From Acidobacteriota bacterium (lineage in GTDB: Bacteria; Acidobacteriota; Vicinamibacteria; Vicinamibacterales; UBA2999): 64,000 nucleotides of DNA. Of the stretch, positions 1 through 9,342 are shown piece after piece (positions within the stretch are counted from its first letter, which is position 1; each line of letters opens with the position of its first letter). The notes beneath the pieces were generated by a model. The model was not told the origin of the DNA, made no database searches, and saw only the letters and a list, made by a program, of their open reading frames with translations. A program made the position numbers and the translations under genes. The DNA lies in the NCBI GenBank assembly GCA_030650395.1, contig JAUSDY010000139.1, positions 1 through 64,000 of the forward strand, given 5' to 3'.

Positions 1-112
1 ACGTGAAGCCGCGCGCGTGCCGTTCCGCCTTGGTGTCGATCACGGCCTTCTGAAACTCGGTGCGTGGAAAAAGCTGGAGCAACTGATTGAAGATGCTGCA
101 GAATCTGGTCAT
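1..112 (-). mobile_element. IS4-like (DUF4372-type) transposase, N-terminal fragment cut by window edge
   Basis: Reverse-strand translation from ATG at 112: MTRFCSIFNQLLQLFPRTEFQKAVIDTKAERHARGFT, resembling the N-terminus of DUF4372/IS4-family transposases; continues off the left edge. Confidence 0.75.
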
Positions 113-235
113 AGGGGTTGGGCTCCGTGGTGACGTGGTGACGTGTGGTAACTCCGCCATCATCACACGCGGCGCGCTCAACCCCTTTGTTCGTTTTCTC
201 CACGGCTAATTTGGACAAGAGTGATTGGTTATTGG

Positions 236-1870
236 TTATTTAGCGAGGCCCAGGCCGCGCAGCGTCGCGCGAGGATTGATCAGGCCGTACCCGAAAGTGT
301 CGTCGCGCCCCGCGGCGCCCTTGTCGGTGGCGAACTGTTTGATCGCCGCTTCGATCGCGGCCGGGCTCGTGATCCCCTGCTGCATCAGCAGCGCCGCGAA
401 GCCCGAGACGTGCGGCACCGCCATCGACGTGCCCTGGAAATAATAGAAGCCAAAGGCATCCGCACGCGGCGGGCCGAACTGCGACACGGGCCGTTCGAAC
501 GTCTCGAGCAGATCGAGATTGATCGTCTGCTGCAGGATTCCCGCGGTGCCGCCGCCGGCGCGTTGGTCGCCGCCCGGCGCCGCGATCTCGACGTTGGCTG
601 ACGTGGTGGAGTAGTAGGCCGCGTCGAGCGTTCGCCCGACCGCGCCCACCACCATCATGCCGTCGATGGTGGCGGCGTCATCGCCGAGCCGGTTGGGCCG
701 GTTGCCGCTGTCGCGCGTATTGCCCGAGGCGACCGCGATGAACACGCCGCGGCCGATCGCATAGCGCATCGCCTCGGTCACCACCGTCGCCGCGCCACCC
801 ACGCTGCGCCCGATGCTGAGATTGATCACCTTGGCGCCGTTGTCGGCCGCGTAGCGAATGCCGCGCGCCACGACGTCATCGGTTCCCGCGAACGGGCTGT
901 CGAACACGTCGTCCCACACCCCCTGGATGATCTTCACGGGCATGATGCGAACGTTGTATGCCATGCCGGCGCCGCCGACGCCGTTGTTGGTGAGCTGGCC
1001 GATCGTGCCCGTCACGTGCGTGCCGTGCGAGTCGAGGTCCACCGGCAGGTCGTCGTCCCAGATGAAATCGCGCGGCAGGACAAAGCGCGTCGAGCCGCTC
1101 GCGCCGAGCTCGGGCGCCGCGGCAAACGGCACGTCGACGGTCCCGAGCGCCGGATAGAGCGGGCCGCCCTCCGTGATGCGGAACGGGAACCGCGAGTTGT
1201 AGCGAAGCGTGGTCGTACGAAACGCCACGCCGCTGTCGAGCACGGCGACGATGATGTCTGACGTGGCGCCGGGTTGAATGTCCCAGGCGCGCTCCATGTC
1301 GATGGCCGGAAAGTTCCACTGGTTGGTGTAGAGCGGATCGTTGGGCCGCGCCATCGCGTGATTGAGATACCGCGGCTGCGCGTATTCGACATCCGGCCGT
1401 GCCCGCAACGTCGCGGCGGCCGCTTCGACGTCGCTATCCATCGGGATGTCGACGATGTCGAAGACGGCCCAGCCCGAGCGGCCCGCGGCCATCACGCCAG
1501 CCACCTGGCTGGTCGCCGACGACACGGCACCTGATGAGGTGCCCGCCTTGAACTTGACGATCACCGAACCGCGCAGGAAGGGCAGGACGTCGCCCGTTCG
1601 ATCGGCACGCACGCGGTGCGTGTCAGCGGCAGTGCGCGCATCGCGCGGCGCATCGTGATCGCGCAGGCCGACATCGATCGGCGCAAGCCCGGTGTCGTGC
1701 ACCAGTTGCCGCGAGCTGCCGCCGCCCTGGCCCGATTGCCCTTGCGCGATCGCGGTGAACAATCCGAGCGCGGCGATCACTAACGCGCAGAGCAGCGCTT
1801 GCCCACCGTAGCCTTGGCGGAGGTGGGCCTTCGTTCCCGAACACGTCATGCTCCCCATGTTAGTCCGCAT
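236..1870 (-). CDS. S8 family (subtilisin-like) serine peptidase, secreted
   Basis: Catalytic motifs VAVLDSGV, DSHGTHVTGTIGQ, GTSMAVPHVSG; hydrophobic N-terminal segment. Confidence 0.93.
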   Translation of the reverse strand: MRTNMGSMTCSGTKAHLRQGYGGQALLCALVIAALGLFTAIAQGQSGQGGGSSRQLVHDTGLAPIDVGLRDHDAPRDARTAADTHRVRADRTGDVLPFLRGSVIVKFKAGTSSGAVSSATSQVAGVMAAGRSGWAVFDIVDIPMDSDVEAAAATLRARPDVEYAQPRYLNHAMARPNDPLYTNQWNFPAIDMERAWDIQPGATSDIIVAVLDSGVAFRTTTLRYNSRFPFRITEGGPLYPALGTVDVPFAAAPELGASGSTRFVLPRDFIWDDDLPVDLDSHGTHVTGTIGQLTNNGVGGAGMAYNVRIMPVKIIQGVWDDVFDSPFAGTDDVVARGIRYAADNGAKVINLSIGRSVGGAATVVTEAMRYAIGRGVFIAVASGNTRDSGNRPNRLGDDAATIDGMMVVGAVGRTLDAAYYSTTSANVEIAAPGGDQRAGGGTAGILQQTINLDLLETFERPVSQFGPPRADAFGFYYFQGTSMAVPHVSGFAALLMQQGITSPAAIEAAIKQFATDKGAAGRDDTFGYGLINPRATLRGLGLAK

Positions 1871-1903
1871 TCGGCAGGCGAGCGACGTGGCCCTACCGGC
1901 AAG

Positions 1904-3298
1904 CTACAAGTAAGTGAGCGGATCGACACCGTGCTCGGATGGATCCAGCGACGCGGTCACCCCCTTGGGGCCGGTCGCGTCCTCGGGCACTTCCCACAAG
2001 CTCAAGTCATATGGTGTGTCGAGCCGATCGCCGGCGGGGCCGGAGATGACCTTGACGCGCGGCCGGTGCGGATCCGGCGCGTGCACCGCGATCACCACGG
2101 CGAGGGCGCCCGAGTCGAGCCGCACCAGGTTCCCCGGCGGATAGATGCCCAGCAACTGCGTGAACCGCCGCACCAGGTGCTGGTCGAACTGCTGGCCGTC
2201 GTTGCGCTTCATCACCTGCAGAATGCGGTCCGACGGAAACGCCTGCTGATACGCGCGCTGCGAGCGCATAGCGTCGTAGACGTCGGCGATGCTGCACAGC
2301 ATGGTGCCGAGGTTGAGCCCGGTGCGCGTCACCTTGAGAGGGTAGCCGGTGCCGTCAAGCCGCAAGTGATGCTCGAACGCGATCACCGGCGCGATTGCCG
2401 GCATCTCCGGCGTGCGGCGCAGAATCTCGGCGCCGTCGACGACGTGCATCCGCATGATCGCGAACTCATCGTCGGTCAGCTTGTCGGGTTTGTTGAGGAT
2501 CTCGGTCGGCGTGCGCACCTTGCCGATGTCGTGCATCAGCGCGGCGAGGCCCAGCTCGCGCAGCATGTCACCTTCCATGCCGAGCGCGCGCGCCTGCGAC
2601 ATCGTCAGAATCGACACGTTCACCATGTGCGTGAAGGTGTAGTTGTCGTAGTTCTTGAGCGCGGTCAGGGCGATCAGGGCCGTGCGATTGGCGGAGACCG
2701 CCTGCGCCAGCGAATCAATCAACACGCGGGCCGCCTTCGGATCCGGCGTGCCTTCCGTTTTCGCAGCCTCCCACACGGATCCCGCCGCGTTGGAGGCGTC
2801 GGCGTAGAGCCGCCGGATCGTCGCGACGTCGGCCGCCGATTTCTCGACCTTTTCGTTGGCCTGGATCCGGCCGACGCGAATGTGCGGCAGCGAATTCAGG
2901 ACGCCGAGCGGATCGCTCGGCTCGACGCCCACGGTCTCCTGTCCCGGCCGCCGCTCCGGGTGCGCGATGGTCAAGGCCAGCGTCGTCAGCTCGTCGGGGG
3001 TGACGCCGCGGTCGAAGACGATCCGCTCGATCCCGAGCGACTTCAGGCGCCGCATCATCTCGCCCAGTGATTCCGCCGCGCGCGGCAGCGGCATGTCGCC
3101 GACGATCACCTCCTGGCCGATGAACCCGATCGCGATCGACGGCTGATCGTCGAGCATCTGCGTGATCGACTCGTCGAGGCCGTCAAAGGCGCGCTGCACC
3201 AGCGGGTGCGACGGCGCGTAGAGCTGCGCGGCACGCAGGGCGGCGCTCAGCCGCCGCATGAAATCGTCGGCAGCGCGAAGGCGGGCGACCGGATCCAT
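1904..3298 (-). CDS. HD-GYP domain phosphodiesterase-like protein
   Basis: HDIGK and HHLRLDGTGYP motifs; ATG at 3298 overlaps the upstream stop (TAATG). Confidence 0.9.
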   Translation of the reverse strand: MDPVARLRAADDFMRRLSAALRAAQLYAPSHPLVQRAFDGLDESITQMLDDQPSIAIGFIGQEVIVGDMPLPRAAESLGEMMRRLKSLGIERIVFDRGVTPDELTTLALTIAHPERRPGQETVGVEPSDPLGVLNSLPHIRVGRIQANEKVEKSAADVATIRRLYADASNAAGSVWEAAKTEGTPDPKAARVLIDSLAQAVSANRTALIALTALKNYDNYTFTHMVNVSILTMSQARALGMEGDMLRELGLAALMHDIGKVRTPTEILNKPDKLTDDEFAIMRMHVVDGAEILRRTPEMPAIAPVIAFEHHLRLDGTGYPLKVTRTGLNLGTMLCSIADVYDAMRSQRAYQQAFPSDRILQVMKRNDGQQFDQHLVRRFTQLLGIYPPGNLVRLDSGALAVVIAVHAPDPHRPRVKVISGPAGDRLDTPYDLSLWEVPEDATGPKGVTASLDPSEHGVDPLTYL

Positions 3299-5580
3299 TA
3301 CTGCACCCTCCGTATCGCCGAGCGGATCGGAGCCGGTTCGGCGAGTGCCGCTTTGGCTGCGCGTTTGACCCCGCCGGACCCGCTGGCCGCCGCTTCGCTC
3401 AGCACGCGCTCCGTGCTGGAGGAGCCCATGGCGCGCAGCGCCCGCGCCGCCGCGGCGCGAATGCGCGCGGTGCGATTGGGCGCGTACCATTCCCCTCGTT
3501 CGAGGATGTCCTTCAACGTCGACACCGAGCGCTCATCGACGGCGACCCTGCCGAGCGACTCGATCGCCGACACGTACAAGGCTTCGAGCTGGCCGGTGTG
3601 ACCGGTGTGATTGAGGATGTAGACGAACAACGGCGCGGCGCGTTCGTCACGCAGCGCCCCGAGCGCCTGCAGGACCGCGTCGCGGGTGTGTTGTTTGCCC
3701 GTTTCGAGCGCGTTCTCGAGCACGTGGTACGCCTCGTTGGTGCCGATCTGCACGATCGCCCGCAGGGCCTCACGCTGCACCGCCGGATCGGCATCGTCCA
3801 ACAACCCTCGCAGGTCGGGCAGCGCCCCTTCGCCACCGAGGGCCCTGAGCAAGTCGACGGCAGCCCGGCGAACGGCGGGATTGGCGGAGCGTCGCAGCTC
3901 GTCGGCGTAGCGGCGCGCCGCGGGGCCGAACCCGATCAGGATGTCGCGCAGCCGGCGCACGGTGCGCGCGTTGTCTTCCGCGGCCAACGCATCGGCAAGC
4001 GGCTCGACCAGCGCGGGACCAATCGTCTTGCAGATCTTGTTCGCGAGCGCGACCTCCGCATCGCTCGCCTGCCGCAGGAAGTGCGCGAGGTGGCGCGCCA
4101 GCGACCCTTCGACCAGCCGGGTGATGCCCGCCGCCGCCGATGGCGCAAACGGCGACGATTCGTTGCGCGAGACGACGACGATGTTCTCGACCAGCTGCGC
4201 GGCCAGCTTCAAGTCGCCAACCAGCACCAGTTGATCGATGCTGGTGATCGCGACATCCAGCATGCCCGCCCACACATCCGGCCGCGTCTCGATCGTCAAC
4301 AGATCCAGCAGCAGCCGCTGATCGAGCGCGCGGATCTCGTCGTCGCCAACGGTCGCCACCCAGGCCCGGATTCGCGCCGGCGGGTCGTCGCCGCTCTTCT
4401 CGACATCCACCGGCTGGCTGCGCGCGCTCGTCAGTTCGCGGGCGTAATCGTCCGACACGAATTTCGAATCGGAGTACGACATCAGGATTTCGGTGGAGCT
4501 GGTCCAGACGCTTTCAAATGCGGGGTCTTCGCCGAACATCGCCTGCGCCTGCTCGGCCGCGGCGGCGAGGATGCTTTGCTGCCGATCGGCATCCGGCACC
4601 AGTGTCTGAAACGCCGCCGCGAGGCGGCCGGTCGCGCCGTGATCCTTGACCACGTTGTCGATCAGAAACTTCGACACCATCTCGTCGGTCAAGCGCGATT
4701 GTAGCTCGCCGGCCAGGTCCATTCGCTTCGTGCCGCCACCGCCGCCGGAGGCCAGCGGCGGCGGATCCGTCATCAGGCTGAGCAGCATGTCCGGAGACAT
4801 CCGCGCCGCGGCGCCCGCCATGTTGTTCAGCACGGCATCGAACTCATCGGGCTTGCGGTCGGCGGCATAGTTGGCGAGCCCGTGCATCAACTCCAGTAGC
4901 GTTTTGCGCTGTTGGATGGAATCGTCTCCGCTGGCGCGGCCGGCCGCCTGAAGCTTCTCGGCGAACTGGGCCAGCTTCTCGGGGTCGTCGGCGAGTGCGA
5001 GCATGCTCGCCATCGGCGCCTGTTCGCCGCCGCCGTCCTGGCCGTGCGCTTCGTTGAGCGTGGCCATGATGCGATCCCACGACGCCGACTCGCCGCTGCC
5101 CGCGCGCTCGCGCAAGACTTCTGCATAGTCGATTTCTGTGAGCGTGATCGACTTGTTGCCCGAGGCGACCCAGGCCTTGGCGACGCCACCCATCGCGCGC
5201 GCGTCTTCCGGCGTCTTCGCCAGTAGCGACAGGAAGGCGTGCCACTCGTGCCCCTCCATCGTGTTCACCAGCGTCATCTCGCCGATCAACTGCTGATGGA
5301 GCAGCGCGGCCAGCTCGGTCGCCGCGGGATCGGGCTTGGCCAACCCGCGTCCGCCGACCAGCAGGGCGTCGGGCAGCACCGTGATGGGAAAAGGCCCATT
5401 CGCGACCGCCTGTTTTGCGGTCTCGGCGATGCGAAGAAGCGCTGACTGAATCGCCGGATGGCTCTCGGGGTACAAGGACACGATTCGCGTCGCCGCCTTG
5501 CATGCGCGGGCGAAGTCGGCCAGGCGCGACCCGTTTTCTGGGCCGAGCGGTTCGGGAGCCGGGGCAGGGGGCTGCGCCAT
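3298..5580 (-). CDS. HEAT-repeat domain protein
   Basis: 760 aa; C-terminal helical repeats (LRGLLDDADPAVQREALRAIVQIGTNEAYHVLENAL...) typical of HEAT/PBS lyase-like repeats. Confidence 0.85.
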   Translation of the reverse strand: MAQPPAPAPEPLGPENGSRLADFARACKAATRIVSLYPESHPAIQSALLRIAETAKQAVANGPFPITVLPDALLVGGRGLAKPDPAATELAALLHQQLIGEMTLVNTMEGHEWHAFLSLLAKTPEDARAMGGVAKAWVASGNKSITLTEIDYAEVLRERAGSGESASWDRIMATLNEAHGQDGGGEQAPMASMLALADDPEKLAQFAEKLQAAGRASGDDSIQQRKTLLELMHGLANYAADRKPDEFDAVLNNMAGAAARMSPDMLLSLMTDPPPLASGGGGGTKRMDLAGELQSRLTDEMVSKFLIDNVVKDHGATGRLAAAFQTLVPDADRQQSILAAAAEQAQAMFGEDPAFESVWTSSTEILMSYSDSKFVSDDYARELTSARSQPVDVEKSGDDPPARIRAWVATVGDDEIRALDQRLLLDLLTIETRPDVWAGMLDVAITSIDQLVLVGDLKLAAQLVENIVVVSRNESSPFAPSAAAGITRLVEGSLARHLAHFLRQASDAEVALANKICKTIGPALVEPLADALAAEDNARTVRRLRDILIGFGPAARRYADELRRSANPAVRRAAVDLLRALGGEGALPDLRGLLDDADPAVQREALRAIVQIGTNEAYHVLENALETGKQHTRDAVLQALGALRDERAAPLFVYILNHTGHTGQLEALYVSAIESLGRVAVDERSVSTLKDILERGEWYAPNRTARIRAAAARALRAMGSSSTERVLSEAAASGSGGVKRAAKAALAEPAPIRSAIRRVQ

Positions 5581-5618
5581 TGATACAGATTTAAGGTCTG
5601 ACTGCTAAGCCTAATACG

Positions 5619-6989
5619 TCAACGGGCTTCAGGCCCTGGTAAGTACGCCAGTGGGTCGATGCCCAGCGCCGGGCCGTCGACCGCTTCCACGACATCGCGC
5701 GGGAACTCGCCGCGATCGTCGCGGTCCCACGTATTGGTCAGCAAGGGCGTTTCGTACGGCGCGCCTTTGCAGTCGAGGATCAGCCTGACCTGCGGGCGGA
5801 ACGGATCCTCCGGATGCGTTTGGGTGACGACGCCGACTTCTTCCGTGTTCAGCCGGACCAGCGTACCGACCGGGAAGAGGCCCATCAGGTTGACGAAGCG
5901 CCGCAGCAGCGTGCGATCGAACGCGGTGCCGTCCTGCTGGCCCATGATGTGGCGGATGCGATCGGTCGCCAGCCCGGTGCGGTAGACCCGGTTGCTGCGC
6001 AGGGCATCAAAGACGTCGACCACGCTCACGACCATCGTACAAAGATTCAGTTTGCGCGAGCCGATATTCTCCGGGTACCCGCTCAAGTCCTGCTTGAGGT
6101 GATGCTCGAACGCCACGACCGGCGCCAGCGCGGGCGTTTCCGGCGTGCGGCGCAGGATGTGCGCGCCGTCGACCACGTGGAGCTTCATGATCGTGAACTC
6201 CTCGGTGGTCAGCTTGTCGGGCTTATTCAGGATCTCCAGCGGCGTATGGACCTTGCCAATGTCGTGCATCAGCGCCGCAAAGCCGAACTCGCGCAGCATC
6301 GGGCCTTCGAGCTCGAGCGACCGTGCCATCGCCATCGACAACGCGGCCACATTCACCATGTGCGTGAACGTGTAGTTGTCATGACGCTTGAGGGCGGTCA
6401 GCGCCAGCAGCGACGTCCGATCCTGGTAGACCAGCCGCGACAGGCTGTCGATGATGCCCTTGGCTTCGCCCGGGTCCGGCTGGTCGCCGGCTTTCGCCGC
6501 AGACCAGATGTTCTGCGCGCCGGTGACCGCCTTCGAGTAGACCTCCTTGGCGGCAGCCAGGCCGACCTCCTGATCGTCGTCTTCCTCGATCGCGACCTTG
6601 CCGACCTGGATGCGCCGGATGCCGCGTGCCGTCAGCCGGTCGCCAACACTGGTGCGCGACGTGCGATCGGCGAGCTCGTCCACCAGGGCGCGGATGTCGG
6701 CCGCCTCAACGCCGCGGGCAAACTTGATTTTTTCGATCTTCCGGTCGCGCATGTCGCGCAGCAAGCCCGCGGTGTTCGCCGACCCGCGGGGCAGGCGGAA
6801 GTCGTTCACGACGACGTCGTTTTCGAGGAAGCCGACGATCACGGTTGGGCTGTCGGTCAATGCGGGAGCGAGCGCCGCACTCAGGCCGGTGACCGAGCGC
6901 TGCACCAGCGGGTGCGTCGGCGCATAGAGCTCCGCCGAGCGAATCGCCGCGCCGACGCGACGGACGAGATCTTCAGGCGAGAACGCCAT
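5619..6989 (-). CDS. HD-GYP domain protein (paralogue, variant GYP motif)
   Basis: HDIGK present; HHLKQDLSGYP in place of HHxxxDGTGYP; paralogous along its length to 1904-3298. Confidence 0.88.
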   Translation of the reverse strand: MAFSPEDLVRRVGAAIRSAELYAPTHPLVQRSVTGLSAALAPALTDSPTVIVGFLENDVVVNDFRLPRGSANTAGLLRDMRDRKIEKIKFARGVEAADIRALVDELADRTSRTSVGDRLTARGIRRIQVGKVAIEEDDDQEVGLAAAKEVYSKAVTGAQNIWSAAKAGDQPDPGEAKGIIDSLSRLVYQDRTSLLALTALKRHDNYTFTHMVNVAALSMAMARSLELEGPMLREFGFAALMHDIGKVHTPLEILNKPDKLTTEEFTIMKLHVVDGAHILRRTPETPALAPVVAFEHHLKQDLSGYPENIGSRKLNLCTMVVSVVDVFDALRSNRVYRTGLATDRIRHIMGQQDGTAFDRTLLRRFVNLMGLFPVGTLVRLNTEEVGVVTQTHPEDPFRPQVRLILDCKGAPYETPLLTNTWDRDDRGEFPRDVVEAVDGPALGIDPLAYLPGPEAR

Positions 6990-7097
6990 TAGTGGATCGT
7001 ATCAACCGTTTCGTATGAGCCGGGCAAGGTCTCTCGACGAACTTCCGGGGGCCGTTCCTACGGAACGGCCCGTTGGCGAAATCGAATGTACACTCCA

Positions 7098-9311
7098 TTA
7101 GAACGTTCCTTTCGCCGCCGCGGCCATCCGCCGCAGGAAGAAGTCGCCGTTCTTCGACAGATCGTCCAGCGCCTGACGCGCTTTCGGCGTGCCGATGCGT
7201 GCCAGGGTGCGGAGCGCGCCCTCGCGCAGCTGCGTCGTCCTGCCCCACGACAGCCATCGGCGCTTCCGTGCGAGCGCGGCGATCTGCGCCACCGCGCCGT
7301 CATCGCGGATCGACGACAGCGCGCTCAGGGTTTCAAGCAAGAGCGGGAAGTCTTCGCCAAACGGATCGCTGTCTTGCAGGATGCGTGCGAGCATCGTGAC
7401 CACGCGCGCGTCTTTCAGTCCGACCAGCGCGGCGATCACCGCGGCCCGCGCCTCGCCGGTCGTCGCCTTGAGCACCGTGTGCAGCGCGCGGATCGCCGCG
7501 GGATCGTCGATGCGCGCCATCGACGCAACCGCGGCGTGCATGACGCGCACGTCGGTGCGTCGCAGCAAGCCTTGTAGAGGCGGCACCGCCGCCGATGTCC
7601 CAATTTGCCCGAGCACACGCGCGATCTCGCACTGGACGTGCCAGGTCGCCGACTCGATGACGGCCGCCAGCGCCGGGATGACGGGCGAACCCAACTTGAC
7701 GAGCAGCGCCGTCGCGCGCTCGGTGCCGATGCCGCCGTCCTCGCGCTGGTAGGCGGACAACAGACCGGCGGCGGCCGACGGGCCGATCGCCCGCGCCAGC
7801 TTTTCAAAGGCGCCGTACTCGGCCGGCGACTGCTCGGCGATCAGCGAGGCGGCCTCGGCGAACGACGTCGACTGGCCGACGCTCGTGATCGCCTGCCGGC
7901 AGGCGTCCGGTGCGATGGGCGGCTTGCGCGCGGCGGCCGCCGACAACTCTTCGACCACGGGCACGCCTTCGGCAAACGCCCCGGTCATCAGCAGCTCTTC
8001 GACAAACGCGGCCATGTCGCGCGCGGTTTCCGCGGCGCGGTCCGCCGCGTGTTCGTTGCGGAGCAGATCCATCAACAGCTGGCCCGACAGCCGGCGCACG
8101 CTCTCGTGCCCGAGTGACTCCAGCCACTGTCCCATCTCCGCCGGCAGGCCGCGTGCGGCGAGGTCGGCCGCGCGTGAGCCGGCTTGCGCCATCGACTGGC
8201 GGTACTCGGCCGACACGTAGACCGACTCGTCGTACTTGAGCAGCAGCTCGTCGAGCGACTGGCGGATGTCGTCGATCGGCCGCTTGTTGCCGAAGTCGCG
8301 CTCGCCGATCAACCGCTTGGCCAGCGTCAAGACGCGGCGCTTGCGCGCGTCGTCCGGCGCAAGGGTGTCGAGCACTTGTGCGAGCCGGCTGGTGGGGTGT
8401 CCCGGCGTCGCCATCGCGCGCGCCAGCAACATGGCGACCTGCTGGTCGTCGAACGTCTGCTTGAGCGCGCTGACGATCTGGAGCGAATCGTCGCCGGTTT
8501 CCTCCTGCCGGAGCAGCTCGAAGGCGGTTGCGGGATCCAACCCCGACGCGGCGAGCGTGAGTGACTGCATCACTTCCTGCGCGCGCTCCGGCTCGAGGGC
8601 CGTCACCGTTTTTGCAATGTGCCGGTAGACCGCGAGGATCGTCGCCGCCTGCGTGGTGATGAGCGGCGAGCCGTCCCTCGTGCAGAACGGTTCTTTACTG
8701 TCTTTGGCGAGCTCGCCGATGGCGCCGACATCGCGCGAGATTTCGAGCAGGCGTTGCTGCTCTTCAGCGGTGAAGGTCTTGCGGCCCATGATGATGGACC
8801 GGACAATTGCCTTCCAGGTGGCGTCGCGCCGCGCCGCGCCCTCGTCGAAATCGCGCCCGAAAATTTTCTGGTAGTCGATTTGCTCGATCAGGATCGCGGT
8901 CTGCGGATCCGCCGCCCAGATCGCCGCAGGCCCTCCCTGCGCGCGCCGCGTCTCGCGATCGAGCGTCAACATCGCCAGCAGCGACCGCATCACCGGTTCT
9001 TCCGGCGCCGACACCAGGGTGATTTGCAGGATGTCGCGATCGTGCAGCAAGGCCGCGCATTCCCTGACCGACAAGTCGCTGGCTTCGATCGCCAGCCCGT
9101 CGACCAGCAGCGCCTGCGGCGTCACGGCGAGCTGCAGCCTGCCGCCGGTGGTCGCCTCGGCCGCCGCGGCGACGAGCCGATCCACCGCGAGCCCCACCGC
9201 GGGGTGCTCGGGAGGATAAAAGCCCCAGCTGCGCAAGCCGATGGTGATGGCGCGCGCCAGGTTCTCCGCGTGTCTGGTGATGTCGGCGGGCGGGGCCGCT
9301 CGCTGGGCCAT
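7098..9311 (-). CDS. HEAT-repeat domain protein (paralogue)
   Basis: C-terminal HEAT-like repeats (IPALAAVIESATWHVQCEIARVLGQIGTSAAVPPLQGLLRRTDVRVMHAAVASMARI); start taken at MAQRAAPPAD (ATG 9311). Confidence 0.85.
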   Translation of the reverse strand: MAQRAAPPADITRHAENLARAITIGLRSWGFYPPEHPAVGLAVDRLVAAAAEATTGGRLQLAVTPQALLVDGLAIEASDLSVRECAALLHDRDILQITLVSAPEEPVMRSLLAMLTLDRETRRAQGGPAAIWAADPQTAILIEQIDYQKIFGRDFDEGAARRDATWKAIVRSIIMGRKTFTAEEQQRLLEISRDVGAIGELAKDSKEPFCTRDGSPLITTQAATILAVYRHIAKTVTALEPERAQEVMQSLTLAASGLDPATAFELLRQEETGDDSLQIVSALKQTFDDQQVAMLLARAMATPGHPTSRLAQVLDTLAPDDARKRRVLTLAKRLIGERDFGNKRPIDDIRQSLDELLLKYDESVYVSAEYRQSMAQAGSRAADLAARGLPAEMGQWLESLGHESVRRLSGQLLMDLLRNEHAADRAAETARDMAAFVEELLMTGAFAEGVPVVEELSAAAARKPPIAPDACRQAITSVGQSTSFAEAASLIAEQSPAEYGAFEKLARAIGPSAAAGLLSAYQREDGGIGTERATALLVKLGSPVIPALAAVIESATWHVQCEIARVLGQIGTSAAVPPLQGLLRRTDVRVMHAAVASMARIDDPAAIRALHTVLKATTGEARAAVIAALVGLKDARVVTMLARILQDSDPFGEDFPLLLETLSALSSIRDDGAVAQIAALARKRRWLSWGRTTQLREGALRTLARIGTPKARQALDDLSKNGDFFLRRMAAAAKGTF

Positions 9312-9342
9312 GAGATTACCTACGATATACTGCCGACCGTCC

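Noticed and set aside
1799-3070. 423-aa plus-strand ORF (and similar at 5814-6992, 27928-29634, 29671-30804, 38083-39339)
   Set aside because: Antisense to well-supported HD-GYP or TonB receptor genes; His/Arg-rich, no recognisable domain.
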